Positions 34,274-43,310 of a stretch of DNA of 64,000 bases are shown here, one piece after another. Numbering within the stretch: the stretch's first letter is position 1; every line of letters begins with the position of its first letter. This DNA comes from Acidimicrobiaceae bacterium. GTDB taxonomy: Bacteria > Actinomycetota > Acidimicrobiia > Acidimicrobiales > Ilumatobacteraceae. Location of the stretch: NCBI GenBank assembly GCA_020637235.1, contig JACJWG010000002.1, forward strand, positions 310,001-374,000, given 5' to 3'. Below the pieces are notes generated by a model. That model made no database searches. It saw only the letters and a program-made list of their open reading frames with translations, and was not told the origin of the DNA. A program made the translations under genes and the position numbers.

Positions 34274-35053
34274 ATGGAGCGGACCAGGGCCCTCGGACTG
34301 ACGGCGTTGGAACAGCGTCTGATGGGCACGATCGCCCGCCGAGGACTCCGCACGTTCGTGCTGATCGTCACGGGTGCATCGGTGGCGCTGTCGGAACTGC
34401 TCACCGTCAGCTGGATGTTGGTGCTGCGGATGACGGCAGTCGAGATGCTGATCGGCGCGCTCACCGCACTGTTGGTGCCGAGCATCGTGGCGCCGCTGAC
34501 GGCGTGGATGCTGGGTCGGCTGCTGCAGGCGCTCGGTCGGGCATCGGCCGAACTGCATCACCTGGCGCACACCGACGCGCTGACCGGCGTGGCGAACCGA
34601 CGGTCGTTCGCCGAGGACGCAGCTGCGCTCTGGACACGACGCAGCGAGTCGATCGCGGTGGTCGCGATGGTGGACATCGACGACTTCAAGGCGGTCAACG
34701 ACCGCTTCGGCCACGCGACCGGCGACCTCGCGCTGGTGTCGCTCGCGTCGGCGCTCGTGGCCGCTGCGTCGGCGCACACGACCGGTTCGGTCGTCGGCCG
34801 GCTCGGGGGCGACGAGTTCGCCGTGGTGGCGCTGGCCGCGGACGAGGCCGCCGCGTCGTCGGCCGGGGTGGCGATCCTGGCCGCGTGCGACCTCGACCGG
34901 GCGTGTCCGGGTGTCACGGCAACGGCCGGTGCGGTGATGATCGCGGCCGGGGTGGAAGCCGACCTCGGTCTCGACGAGGCGCTGGTCCGTGCCGACCATG
35001 CGCTCTACGCGTCGAAGCAGCCGAGCGGCCGCACGGTGCACGCGGCGAGCTGA
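34274..35053 (+). CDS. Membrane-bound diguanylate cyclase (GGDEF)
   Basis: Two N-terminal membrane helices (FVLIVTGASVALSELLTVSWMLVL, MLIGALTALLVPSIVAPLTAW) and a short coiled helix lead into a GGDEF domain: DALTGVANRR, the metal site DIDDFKAVND, and an intact GGDEF at residues 178-182. The cyclase should be active and make cyclic di-GMP. The RxxD inhibitory site five residues before GGDEF is absent, so product inhibition is not expected. The 259-aa protein has no sensor domain beyond the membrane helices. The start is placed by length; no -10 or ribosome-binding site is convincing. Confidence 0.88.
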   Translation: MERTRALGLTALEQRLMGTIARRGLRTFVLIVTGASVALSELLTVSWMLVLRMTAVEMLIGALTALLVPSIVAPLTAWMLGRLLQALGRASAELHHLAHTDALTGVANRRSFAEDAAALWTRRSESIAVVAMVDIDDFKAVNDRFGHATGDLALVSLASALVAAASAHTTGSVVGRLGGDEFAVVALAADEAAASSAGVAILAACDLDRACPGVTATAGAVMIAAGVEADLGLDEALVRADHALYASKQPSGRTVHAAS

Positions 35054-35084
35054 GCCGGCGGTCAGCCGGCGGTCAGCCGGCGGG
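35054..35084. repeat. 11-bp tandem repeat between convergent genes
   Basis: GCCGGCGGTCA occurs at 35054 and 35065, with a partial third copy. Adjacent GCCGGC blocks can fold into a small hairpin and may serve as a terminator; the third partial copy overlaps the dehydrogenase stop. Confidence 0.55.
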
Positions 35085-36206
35085 GCGGATCAGATACTTC
35101 TGACCGGTCGCCATCCGCCCGTATGCCCGGATCGCGTCGAGCGAGAGCGCACCGGCGAGCGACACCTCGTCGGTGTAGTGGCTCGCGAACGTGGTGGTGA
35201 GCTCGTCGGCCACGCGCTGTCGCAAGCGCAGCATCGTCTCGAGTCCCGCCTGCTGCAGGAACGGCGTGAGCAACCAGCCGCCCAGCCCCCAGGCCATGCC
35301 GAAGGTGCGTCCGAGCTCGGTCGGACGGCGATCGAGGCCGCCGTAGATGTACACCTGCTTGTGCACCGACGACCCGTAGCGGCTGTACTCGCTGCTGCGC
35401 GCGTTGATCGCGGCCTCCATGCACCCGAGGATCTGGCCGGCGAGCGGCCCGCCGCCGGTGGCGTCGAACCCGAGGGTCGCACCGGTCGTCACCAGCGCCG
35501 CGGTGAGGTCGGCGAGGAACGTGGGGCTGCTCGAATCGCACACGTGCTCGGCTCCGAGGCCGCGCAGCAGCGCCACCTGCTCGGGTCGCCGCACGACGTT
35601 GACGAGCGGCACGCCGTCGGCCAGGCAGATCTTCACGAGCATCTGCCCGAGGTTCGACGCCGCCGCCGTGTGCACGAGGGCGCTGTGGCCCTCCATCCGC
35701 ATCGTCTCCACCATGCCCAGCGCCGTGAGCGGGTTCACGAAGCACGACGCCGCATCTCGTGGGTCGGTGCCGTCCGGCAGCTCGAGGCACGAGATCGCCG
35801 GGACGGCCCGGTACTCGCCGTACGTGGCCCCGCCGATGATCGCGACCACCTTGCCGACCAGACGCTGCGCCCCATCGCCCTCGCCGGCGGCCACCACGAT
35901 CCCGGCACCCTCGTTGCCGACGGGCAGCGACTCGCCGACGCGGGCGGCCAGGGCCGGCACCACCGCCGCCGGGATCGTCGCGCGCACCACGGGGTCGTCG
36001 GCGGTGCCGGCGTTCTCCGCCGACGCGGGGTCGATGCCGGCCAGCAGCAGCCCCAGGTCGCTCGGGTTGATGGGTGCCGCCTCGATCCGCACCAGCACCT
36101 CACCCGGCCCGGGGCGAGGGACGTCGACCGTGGCGAGCGACAGCTCGAGCACCCCGTCGGCGGTGACGAGCGAGCGGATCTGGCGCATGGTGGTGGGTGT
36201 GCTCAT
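35073..36206 (-). CDS. Zinc-type (quinone oxidoreductase-like) MDR alcohol dehydrogenase
   Basis: The 377-aa protein belongs to the medium-chain dehydrogenase family. GEVLVRIEAAPINPSDLG and GNEGAGIVVAAGEG form the GroES-like domain. The nucleotide site is degenerate (HTAAASNLGQMLVKICLADGVPLVNVVRR instead of a clean GxGxxG), as in some trans-enoyl-CoA or quinone-reductase-like members. No structural zinc cysteines are seen, so it is probably the zinc-free quinone reductase type using NADPH. AGGAG precedes the ATG. It lies 24 bp downstream of the Gfo/Idh oxidoreductase, forming an operon. Confidence 0.82.
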   Translation of the reverse strand: MSTPTTMRQIRSLVTADGVLELSLATVDVPRPGPGEVLVRIEAAPINPSDLGLLLAGIDPASAENAGTADDPVVRATIPAAVVPALAARVGESLPVGNEGAGIVVAAGEGDGAQRLVGKVVAIIGGATYGEYRAVPAISCLELPDGTDPRDAASCFVNPLTALGMVETMRMEGHSALVHTAAASNLGQMLVKICLADGVPLVNVVRRPEQVALLRGLGAEHVCDSSSPTFLADLTAALVTTGATLGFDATGGGPLAGQILGCMEAAINARSSEYSRYGSSVHKQVYIYGGLDRRPTELGRTFGMAWGLGGWLLTPFLQQAGLETMLRLRQRVADELTTTFASHYTDEVSLAGALSLDAIRAYGRMATGQKYLIRPAG

Positions 36207-36230
36207 GTGGGGCTCCTCGGGTGGACCGGT

Positions 36231-37136
36231 TCAGAGTTGGGCAGCGGCGCGATCGATGAGCCGCTGCAGGTGCAGGCCCCGATGGACGTCGAGCGGATGG
36301 CTCTCGCGGCGACCGATGCAGTCGACGAACTCGTCGACGATGCGTCGCATCGCGGTCGCGAACTCGACGCGGGCCTGATCCGCCGCGAACGCCGCCGCGT
36401 CGAAGCCGATGCCGCCGTCGAGACCGAGCACCTCGACCGCGAGGCCACCCGGCTGGTTCGAGGTCGCCGACAGCGCTGCCTGGCTGAGACGGCCACCGTC
36501 GTGCTCACACTCGAGCAGCACGAGCCGGTGCGCGTCGCCCCGCGCGCGGATGTCGACGATGGGACCGATCGCCGCGTCGAGCGCGTCGAGCACGTGCGGG
36601 CCGAGGTCGAGCAGGCCTCCCTGCGCGAGCCGCCACGGCGTCGCGAAGTAGGTACCGGGCACGCAGCCGTTGCCGAAGAACGAGGCTCGCCCGCCGTACC
36701 CGTCGAACGACGCGGCCTCGGCGAGGAAGCTCCGCATCGAGTCGTAGTAGCGGTTCGTCAGGATCACCTGCGACGGCACGCCGGCCTCGTCGATCGCCGC
36801 CGCCAACTCGGTGGCCTGTCCGGTGTCGAGACCGACCGGCTTGTCGAGCAACACCGCCACCCCGGCGCGCGCCGCGCGCGCCGCGAGCGTCGCCTGCACG
36901 TCGGGCGGCAGGCTGAACACGACGCCGTCGCACGTGGCGAACAGCTCGTCGAGGTCGTCGACGACGGCGACGCCGTGCGCCGAGGCCACCTCCTGCGCGG
37001 CCTCCGGCCGGCGCGCCCACACGCCGGCGAACGTGGCGGCGCCGCTGGCGGCGAGCATGGGGCCGGTGAACATCCGGGCCCACGGGCCGGCGCCGACCAG
37101 GCCGAGTCGGGGCGTGTCCCGCGAGGTGTCGTCCAT
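36231..37136 (-). CDS. Gfo/Idh/MocA family oxidoreductase
   Basis: The protein is 301 aa. LGLVGAGPWARMFTGPMLAA is the Rossmann motif. VVFSLPPDVQATLAARAARAGVAVLLDKPVGLD contains the conserved K-P pair (the lysine acts in catalysis). GGLLDLGPHVLDALDAAIG is the second-domain signature with its His. It probably oxidises a sugar or inositol-like substrate. The start is leaderless: CAGAGT has its first base 12 nt upstream. It is divergent from the amidohydrolase (37249) and co-transcribed with the MDR dehydrogenase. Confidence 0.85.
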   Translation of the reverse strand: MDDTSRDTPRLGLVGAGPWARMFTGPMLAASGAATFAGVWARRPEAAQEVASAHGVAVVDDLDELFATCDGVVFSLPPDVQATLAARAARAGVAVLLDKPVGLDTGQATELAAAIDEAGVPSQVILTNRYYDSMRSFLAEAASFDGYGGRASFFGNGCVPGTYFATPWRLAQGGLLDLGPHVLDALDAAIGPIVDIRARGDAHRLVLLECEHDGGRLSQAALSATSNQPGGLAVEVLGLDGGIGFDAAAFAADQARVEFATAMRRIVDEFVDCIGRRESHPLDVHRGLHLQRLIDRAAAQL

Positions 37137-37248
37137 CGCCTCACTCTGTCACGATCGCGACGGCGCGTGCGCCGCCGGGCGACCATGGCGGATACGGTTC
37201 ACCCAGCGCGTCGCACGGGGGTCGACGCCCGATCCCGGAGGTCGTGAC
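37137..37248. promoter_or_regulatory. Divergent promoter region, Gfo/Idh and amidohydrolase
   Basis: Minus-strand -10 CAGAGT (37148-37143) serves the oxidoreductase. Plus-strand TACGGT (37193-37198) probably serves the amidohydrolase, leaving a leader of ~45 nt with GGAGG seven bases before the GTG start. Confidence 0.6.
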
Positions 37249-38256
37249 GTGAGCACCGGCGCATCTGCCGCACCCGGCACCCCGTCGTGGTACGACCTCG
37301 TCCGCGAGGACGTCGTCGATCCCGACCTGCCGATCATCGATCCGCATCACCACCTGTGGCCCGACGGCGAAGGGATGCACTACGGGATCGCGGACCTCCG
37401 GCGCGACGCGCACGACGGCCACCTCGTCGAGCAGACCGTGTTCGTCGAGTGCCGAGCCGCGTATCGCGCCGACGGCGACCCCGAGCTGGCCCCCGTCGGT
37501 GAGACCGAGTTCGTCGCCGCCGAGGCCGAACACGATCCCGACCAGCTGATCGCCGGCATCGTCGCCCACGCCGACCTGCGATCGGATCGCCTCGACGAGG
37601 TGCTCGACGCGCACGTCGCCGCGGGCCGAGGCCGCTTCCGAGGCATCCGCCACGCACTGTCGTGTGCCATGCATCCGGAGACGCTGAAAATCCCGGGGCG
37701 GGCGCCGAAGGACCTCCACCTCGACCCTGCGTTCCGGCGTGGCGTCGCACGGCTGGGCGAACGGGGTCTCACCTACGACACCTGGCACTACCACCACCAG
37801 AACCGCGACTTCCTCGAGCTCGCCCGGGCGGTGCCGGGCACGACGATGGTGCTCGACCACTTCGGCACGCCGCTCGGCGTCGGCCCGTTCGCCGGGCGGC
37901 GCGACGAGATCTTCGAGTCGTGGGCGGCCGACATCGCCGAGATCGCGCGGTGCGAGCACGTGGTCGCGAAGCTGGGCGGCCTCGCCATGCCCGACAACGG
38001 TTTCGGCTGGCATGCGGCCGAGCGCCCGGCGACATCGGACGAGGTGGTCGCGGCGCAGTCGCGCTACTACCTCCACACCATCGAGTGCTTCGGGCCGGAG
38101 CGCTGCATGTTCGAGTCGAACTTCCCCGTCGATCGACTCTCGCTCGGCGCCCGCACCGTGTGGAACGCGTTCAAGAAGATGACCGCCGGGTTCGATCCTG
38201 CCGAACGGGCCCAGATGTTCGCGGGCACCGCGCGTCGGGTCTACCGGCTGGGCTGA
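37249..38256 (+). CDS. Amidohydrolase family 2 (metal-dependent, TIM barrel)
   Basis: The 335-aa protein has the N-terminal metal motif DPHHHLW (HxH), a middle TWHYHHQNRDFLELA and VLDHFGTP, and a late MFESNFPVDR aspartate. This is the pattern of ACMSD/amidohydrolase-2 enzymes such as lactonases and decarboxylases. ESNFPVD is typical of dicarboxylate/lactone hydrolases. Together with the divergent Gfo/Idh and MDR genes, it could form a small sugar-acid or aromatic catabolic set. The GTG has GGAGG at good spacing. Its last 16 bp overlap the end of the convergent SARP gene. Confidence 0.85.
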   Translation: MSTGASAAPGTPSWYDLVREDVVDPDLPIIDPHHHLWPDGEGMHYGIADLRRDAHDGHLVEQTVFVECRAAYRADGDPELAPVGETEFVAAEAEHDPDQLIAGIVAHADLRSDRLDEVLDAHVAAGRGRFRGIRHALSCAMHPETLKIPGRAPKDLHLDPAFRRGVARLGERGLTYDTWHYHHQNRDFLELARAVPGTTMVLDHFGTPLGVGPFAGRRDEIFESWAADIAEIARCEHVVAKLGGLAMPDNGFGWHAAERPATSDEVVAAQSRYYLHTIECFGPERCMFESNFPVDRLSLGARTVWNAFKKMTAGFDPAERAQMFAGTARRVYRLG

Positions 38257-41200
38257 CCGCCGAGCGCGGCGATGGTCGCGTCGATCCGCCGGAGCAGCAG
38301 CGACGAACCCTGCTCCGCTGCGAGCGCTCGCGCGGCCCGAGCGACGTCGAGCGCCGCTTCCACGTCGCCGGTGACGGACAGCGCCAGCGCCCGGATCCGC
38401 ATGGTCTCGGGCATCCACCAGAGTTCGTGGCGCGGGCGTGCGTCGTGCTCCGCGGCGTCGAGCATCGCGAACACCCGCTCGTCACCGAGGTCGAGACACA
38501 CCTCGGCGGCCAACGTCTGCAGGGTCGGACGCAGCGACCGTTCCTCGGTGCGCAGGTACTGCTCGAGCCCTGCGAACACCAGCGACGCACCCGACGGGTC
38601 GCCCGTCTTCACCCGGCACCAGCCGATCAGCACGTCGCTCGCCACACCTTGGCCCTCGAGAAAGCCGAACTCGTCGGTGTGACCCCGGCGACCGAGGAAC
38701 CCGAGTGCACGTTCGGGCTCGGCGAGCACCACCTCGATCAGACCGCTCGTGAACGCGAACGCGCCCTTGGCCGCCTCGTCCACCTCCGCCCGCTGGGCGA
38801 GCCATGCCCGCAGCCGTCGGTGCGCGAGCTCGCGGGCTTCGTCGGGACGATCGCGCAACGCCATGGTGATCGCCCCGACGAGTGGCAGCAGCACGATCGG
38901 GACGTGCACAGGGGCGACATCGGCATCGTGCGGGCCGAGCGCGGCGAGCGCGATCCGCACATGCCGTTCGGCGTCGTCGAGACGCCCCACGAGCATCTCG
39001 TACGACGCCACCATGTAGGCCGCGATCACCTGCGCCTGCGGATCGGCGGTGCGTGCCAGCAACGCTGCGGCGCCGTGGTAGAGCCGGCTCACCTCGCCGT
39101 CGACCAGATCGGTCGATTCGTCGATGTCCCACTCGAGGAACCCGGCCAGAGCCGTCGCCGCGTCGCTGCCGGTCGTCTCACCGTGGCGGCGAACCCGGTC
39201 GGTCACCTGCGCGAACACCACCGGATCCTGTCGCCGCACGGCCGCGCCGATGAGTGCCTCGAGCGCTTCCAACTCGGCGAGGGCCAGTTCGGCGGTGCGC
39301 GGCACGCCGTCGAGCACCGACAGTGCTCGTTCGACGAACCACTCCGCCGTGTCGAGCGCGTTGCGCCACCGGGCGACGTCGGATGCCCGTACCGCGGCTC
39401 GCGCCACCGTCACGGGATCGGCGAACGACGAGGCGGCGAGACGATGGTGCGCGATCGGCTCGGCGACATCGGCCGCGTCGCCGTGTACGGCCGACATCGC
39501 GTCGGCCGCCCGCTGGTGCAGACGGGCGAGCCGCAGCGCGGGGAGCCCGGCGAGCACGGCGTCGCGTACCAGTGCATGTGCGAAACGGAAGCCCTGAGGC
39601 TCGGGGACGAGGATTCGCGTGACGATGGCCGCGTCGAGCGCGTCGAGGCATGCGTCGGGATCCCGTTCGCTGGCGGCCATCACGGTGCGGGCCGAGCACC
39701 GCTCGCCGAGCACGGCGGCCACCTCGAGCTCGGCCATCGCATGGTCGGGCAACGCGGCGAGCCGTGACCGTACGACGTCGCGGATGGCCGCCGGCACCTC
39801 GCGGCCGGCATCGATCCCGCGCTCGCCGGCGAGGCGTGCCAGTTCGGTGACGAACAGCGGATTGCCCCCGGCGCGTGCGTGGACGCGAGCGGCCACGTCG
39901 TCGCTGGGGACGACCCCGGTGGTGAGCGCGATCAGCTCGCCGACCGCCGAGGGATCGAGCGGTTCCATCCGCACACGTGTGACGGCCCGTGCCGCCCGGT
40001 GCAGACCGGCCATCGCCGCGCCGACGAGCGAACCCGGCTCCGATTCGGGCGGCCGTGTGGCCGTCACGACCAGCACCCCGCCTCGATCGAGCTGCGTCAA
40101 CACCACCCGCAGCAAGTCGAGCGTGGCGCCGTCGGCCCAGTGCAGGTCGTCGACGTGCACCACGCACCCGGCACGGCCCGGTCGGTGGGCGACGTGGTCG
40201 AGCAGTTCGACGAAGTGCGCGGCCACCTCCACCGGCTTGAGCGCGACCTCCTGCCCGCTGGCCAGTCGACGCCACGTGGCCTGCGGACCACCCGACCGGT
40301 CGATGTCGTGTGCAGCCTCGTGTGCGGTCTCGTGTGCGATGTCGTGTGCAGCGTCGTGTGCGGTCTCGTGTGCGGTCTCGGCGAGGAGATCGCGGGCGAT
40401 CTCGATGAAGGGCCACAACGTCGGCGCGAGACCGGGTTCGAGGCAGCGACCGGTGACGGTGTGCCATCCGAGCTGCCGGGCGGACGCGAGGAAGGCGTCG
40501 GCGAGCGTGCTCTTGCCGATGCCCGGTTCACCCTCCACCACCACCAGAGCGGGCACCGTGACGGCGGCGTCGAGCGCGCTGGTGAGCGCCGCCCACTCGT
40601 GGGGCCGGCCCACCAGGCTCGGCGCCGCGGGCACCACGACGTCGGGTTGCCGGGGGGCGGCCGCCGATGGTGACGGCGACGCCGCGAGGACCAGCGTGGG
40701 ATCGTGCACGAGGATCCGCTGCTCGAGGTCGCGGAGCTCGGGACCGAGGTCGAGTCCGAGCTCGTCGGCGAGCACCTCACGTGCGCGTGACACCGCTCGC
40801 AGCGCGTCCGCCTGACGGCTCGACCGGTAGTACGCGAGCGCGAGCAGCGCCCACAGCCGCTCGTGCAGCGGCTGCGCCTCGACGGCGGCCTGGAGCTGGG
40901 GGATCACCTCCTGGTGCCGTCCGAGAGCGAGGAGCGCGTCGAAACGCTCGGCGAGCGCGGCGTTGCGCTCGTCCTCGAGCCGGACGACCACCGGTCGCAC
41001 CAGGTCGTCGTTGCCGATGCCGGCGAGCGCCGGACCGCGCCACAGCCCGAGCGCCTCGTCGAGGACGTCGACGGCGCGGGCGTGGTCGGCGTCGGCAGCG
41101 GCACGTCGAGCGGCGGCGAGCAGCTGGCGGAACCGGTGGACGTCGACCTGCTCGGGCGACACCCGCAGCACGTAGCCGGGCGCTTCGGACACGAGCACCT

Positions 41201-41453
41201 CGGGTGGCGCGCCGGTGGCCCGACGCGGTTCGATCGCACGGCGCAGGCGTGACACGTAGCTCTGCAGCGTGCCGAGTGGCGTGCGCGGCGGCTCGTCGCC
41301 CCACAGCCGGTCGATGAGCCGCTCGACCGACACCACGTGTCCTGCGTCGAGCGCCAGGTGGGCGACGACGGCCCGCTGCTGTGGTCCCCCGAGATCGAGC
41401 GATGCGCCGTCGAGACGCACGTCGATCGGTCCGAGGAGGTGCACCGTGAGCAC
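38241..41453 (-). CDS. SARP-family (BTAD) regulator fused to AAA ATPase and TPR-like domain (AfsR-like)
   Basis: The protein is 1070 aa. At the N-terminus is an OmpR-type winged helix (HLLGPIDVRLDGASLDLGGPQQRAVVAHLALDAGHVVSVERLIDRLWG, then LQSYVSRLRRAIEP). A BTAD domain follows (VDVHRFRQLLAAARRA through YRSSRQADALRAVSRAREVL, to about residue 250). The ATPase has an intact Walker A, GEPGIGKST, near 307-315, and VHVDDLHWADGATL as Walker B. The C-terminal half is a helical repeat. A His-rich AH repeat interrupts the ATPase at about 359-382. The GTG at 41453 has TAGACC 13 nt upstream. SARPs activate promoters via 11-bp-spaced direct heptamers; four such promoters lie within 7 kb, so this is the probable activator. 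No LuxR HTH is present. Confidence 0.88.
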   Translation of the reverse strand: MLTVHLLGPIDVRLDGASLDLGGPQQRAVVAHLALDAGHVVSVERLIDRLWGDEPPRTPLGTLQSYVSRLRRAIEPRRATGAPPEVLVSEAPGYVLRVSPEQVDVHRFRQLLAAARRAAADADHARAVDVLDEALGLWRGPALAGIGNDDLVRPVVVRLEDERNAALAERFDALLALGRHQEVIPQLQAAVEAQPLHERLWALLALAYYRSSRQADALRAVSRAREVLADELGLDLGPELRDLEQRILVHDPTLVLAASPSPSAAAPRQPDVVVPAAPSLVGRPHEWAALTSALDAAVTVPALVVVEGEPGIGKSTLADAFLASARQLGWHTVTGRCLEPGLAPTLWPFIEIARDLLAETAHETAHDAAHDIAHETAHEAAHDIDRSGGPQATWRRLASGQEVALKPVEVAAHFVELLDHVAHRPGRAGCVVHVDDLHWADGATLDLLRVVLTQLDRGGVLVVTATRPPESEPGSLVGAAMAGLHRAARAVTRVRMEPLDPSAVGELIALTTGVVPSDDVAARVHARAGGNPLFVTELARLAGERGIDAGREVPAAIRDVVRSRLAALPDHAMAELEVAAVLGERCSARTVMAASERDPDACLDALDAAIVTRILVPEPQGFRFAHALVRDAVLAGLPALRLARLHQRAADAMSAVHGDAADVAEPIAHHRLAASSFADPVTVARAAVRASDVARWRNALDTAEWFVERALSVLDGVPRTAELALAELEALEALIGAAVRRQDPVVFAQVTDRVRRHGETTGSDAATALAGFLEWDIDESTDLVDGEVSRLYHGAAALLARTADPQAQVIAAYMVASYEMLVGRLDDAERHVRIALAALGPHDADVAPVHVPIVLLPLVGAITMALRDRPDEARELAHRRLRAWLAQRAEVDEAAKGAFAFTSGLIEVVLAEPERALGFLGRRGHTDEFGFLEGQGVASDVLIGWCRVKTGDPSGASLVFAGLEQYLRTEERSLRPTLQTLAAEVCLDLGDERVFAMLDAAEHDARPRHELWWMPETMRIRALALSVTGDVEAALDVARAARALAAEQGSSLLLRRIDATIAALGGQPSR
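40306..40377. repeat. 12-bp tandem repeat inside the SARP ATPase domain
   Basis: There are six units beginning TCGTGTGC with a variable last four bases. On the coding strand they give Ala-His-(Glu/Asp) repeats (ETAHETAHDAAHDIAH). They insert between the ATPase N-terminal part and its next helix and look like a recent in-frame expansion. Confidence 0.8.
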
Positions 41454-41536
41454 CCGGGCAGGTCTACCACACGGGTCGTCGTGCCAGGCCGGGCACGCTG
41501 TCACCCGAACGCGAGGATCGCCGAGCTCGGCGAGTG

Positions 41537-42367
41537 TCACGAGCCGTGCCCGCCCAGGGTGCGCTGGATCTGCTCCAGCACCGCCTGGTCGGGCTGTGGC
41601 GCCACCGTGGCCGAGGTCGATCGGCGCGTCGCCGAGAGTGCCTGGTCGAGATGGCTGCGGCCGATCATCGGGGTGTGGCAGGCGGCGATCACCGAGGCAC
41701 CGAGCGCCTGCACCCGATCGACGCACGCCTGGAATCGGGTCTCGTCCACCATCGTGAGCCACGGCGCGACGTACTGGTTGAACATCAACATGCCCTCGTC
41801 CCAGAACATCGGGTCGAGCGCTGCCACGTCGCGGACCGGGACGGGCATCGGCGTCGAGAAGGCATCCGATGCCCAGTACACGCCGGTGGTGGGGTCGAAC
41901 AGGCCGCGGGTGGTGGGCGAGTCGTACACCGGCGGGCGCATCGCCACGAGCGTGCGATCGCCGAGGTCGAGGCGTTCGCCGTCGCCGAGCCAACGCTGAC
42001 GCAGCGGCGACACCGCGAGCGACGCGCCCATGCGCTCCATGAGGAACCAGTTGCCGACGAGGGTGGCGTTCGGGGCCAGGTCCATCAGCTCGTTCACGTT
42101 GCCCGTGTGGTCGATGTCGTCGTGGCTGACGAAGACCCAGCGGATGTCCTCCGGCTCGACGATCGAGAAGAGGTCGGCGAAGAACTGCTCGCGGTGTTCG
42201 GGCATGCCGGTGTCCACCACGATCGGCTCGACCCCGCGGATCACCATGGCGTTGAGGGGCACGCACACCGGGGCGGTGCCCTCACCCTGGTGGTCGTGGA
42301 GGAGGTACGTCTCGCTGGCGAGCTTCGTCGGGGCGAGGTGGGTCTTGGGGGCGATGGTCGTGTGCAT
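41537..42367 (-). CDS. MBL-fold metallo-hydrolase, flavodiiron-like metal site
   Basis: The 276-aa protein contains VVDTGMPEHREQ and the metal motif SHDDIDHTGN (H-x-D-x-D-H), then LVGNWF and a late CHTPMIG. This pattern is close to the oxygen-binding di-iron (ODP) MBL group and unlike RNase Z. No flavodoxin domain follows. The ATG at 42367 is leaderless (CACGGT first base 13 nt upstream) and is preceded by three SARP-type heptamers. The SARP gene lies 83 bp downstream on the same strand, so transcription from this promoter could also raise SARP levels. Substrate unknown. Confidence 0.8.
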   Translation of the reverse strand: MHTTIAPKTHLAPTKLASETYLLHDHQGEGTAPVCVPLNAMVIRGVEPIVVDTGMPEHREQFFADLFSIVEPEDIRWVFVSHDDIDHTGNVNELMDLAPNATLVGNWFLMERMGASLAVSPLRQRWLGDGERLDLGDRTLVAMRPPVYDSPTTRGLFDPTTGVYWASDAFSTPMPVPVRDVAALDPMFWDEGMLMFNQYVAPWLTMVDETRFQACVDRVQALGASVIAACHTPMIGRSHLDQALSATRRSTSATVAPQPDQAVLEQIQRTLGGHGS

Positions 42368-42374
42368 GGTGCAC

Positions 42375-42419
42375 ACCGTGCGTGAGCCGGCTTGCAGCGG
42401 TCTTGCAGCCGGCTGACCG
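42375..42419 (-). promoter_or_regulatory. SARP-type promoter box 1 (three 11-bp-spaced heptamers plus -10)
   Basis: Read on the minus strand: heptamers CGGTCAG (42419-42413), CTGCAAG (42408-42402) and CTGCAAG (42397-42391), each separated by 4 bp. Then 10 bp and the -10 CACGGT (42380-42375). The target is the MBL gene, and possibly the SARP gene beyond. Confidence 0.8.
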
Positions 42420-42476
42420 CCGGCAGGCGCCATCGGGATGCGCACGGCCGGCGGGGCGCGGACCATGCTGACGGCC

Positions 42477-43310
42477 GTGCGCGTGGTCACCTGGAACGTC
42501 AACTCGATCCGCGCGCGCCAGGGTCGGGTGCTCGCCTGGCTCACCCGGCATCGCCCCGACGTCGTGCTGTTGCAGGAGACCAAGTGCACCGACGCGCTGT
42601 TCGCGAGCGAGGGCTACACCGACACCTACGAGGCGCTCGGCTACGAGGTGGCCTATCACGGTCGCGATCACTGGAACGGCGTGGCGATCCTCAGCCGGGT
42701 CGGACTCACCGACGTCGCCCGCGGGTTCCCCGGCACGAACCGGCCGCCGTACGACGAGGCTCGGGTGATCGCGGCGACGTGCGGCGGCCTGCGCGTGTGG
42801 TCGGTCTACGCCCCCAACGGCCGTGAGCTCGACGATCCGCACTACCTGTACAAGCTCGTGTGGTTCGAGCGTCTGCGCGGCGCCATCGCCGCCGACCGCT
42901 CCGGGACACCGACGTTGCTCGCCGGCGATCTGAACGTCGCGCCCACCGACGCCGACATCTACGACCCAGCTCGCTGGCGGCGTCGGACCCATGCGAGCCC
43001 ACCCGAACGCGCCGCCGTCGAGGCGCTGATCGACCTCGGCCTCGTCGACGTCACCCGTGTCGCACACCCCCACCACCCCGACCGGCCGGGACGAGGCCCG
43101 TTCACCTGGTGGAGCTACCGCCCCGGCCAGTTCGCAGCCGATCGGGGTCTCCGGATCGACCTCGCGCTCGTCGACGCACGAGTGGCGTCGTCGGTGCGGG
43201 ACGTGTGGATCGATCGAGACGAACGGGCGGCCGGCGTCGCGAGCGACCACGCCCCGGTGGTGGTGGATCTCAGCCTGCCGGCGGCGGACCGAGCACCAGG
43301 TCGCGGGTGA
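42477..43310 (+). CDS. xth: Exodeoxyribonuclease III
   Basis: The 277-aa protein opens VRVVTWNVNSIRARQGRVLAWL, with LLQETKCTD (metal-binding Glu), YHGRDHWNGVAILSR, AGDLNVAPTDADIYDP (catalytic Asp/Asn) and a terminal SDHAPVVVDL (Asp-His pair). This is the XthA/AP-endonuclease family, which acts in base-excision repair on abasic sites and 3' ends. GTG 42477 is chosen: CATGCT at 42464 lies 13 nt upstream and the protein then begins at the first strand. In-frame ATG 42465 overlaps that -10. The last 41 bp overlap the end of the convergent lipoprotein gene. Confidence 0.92.
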   Translation: MRVVTWNVNSIRARQGRVLAWLTRHRPDVVLLQETKCTDALFASEGYTDTYEALGYEVAYHGRDHWNGVAILSRVGLTDVARGFPGTNRPPYDEARVIAATCGGLRVWSVYAPNGRELDDPHYLYKLVWFERLRGAIAADRSGTPTLLAGDLNVAPTDADIYDPARWRRRTHASPPERAAVEALIDLGLVDVTRVAHPHHPDRPGRGPFTWWSYRPGQFAADRGLRIDLALVDARVASSVRDVWIDRDERAAGVASDHAPVVVDLSLPAADRAPGRG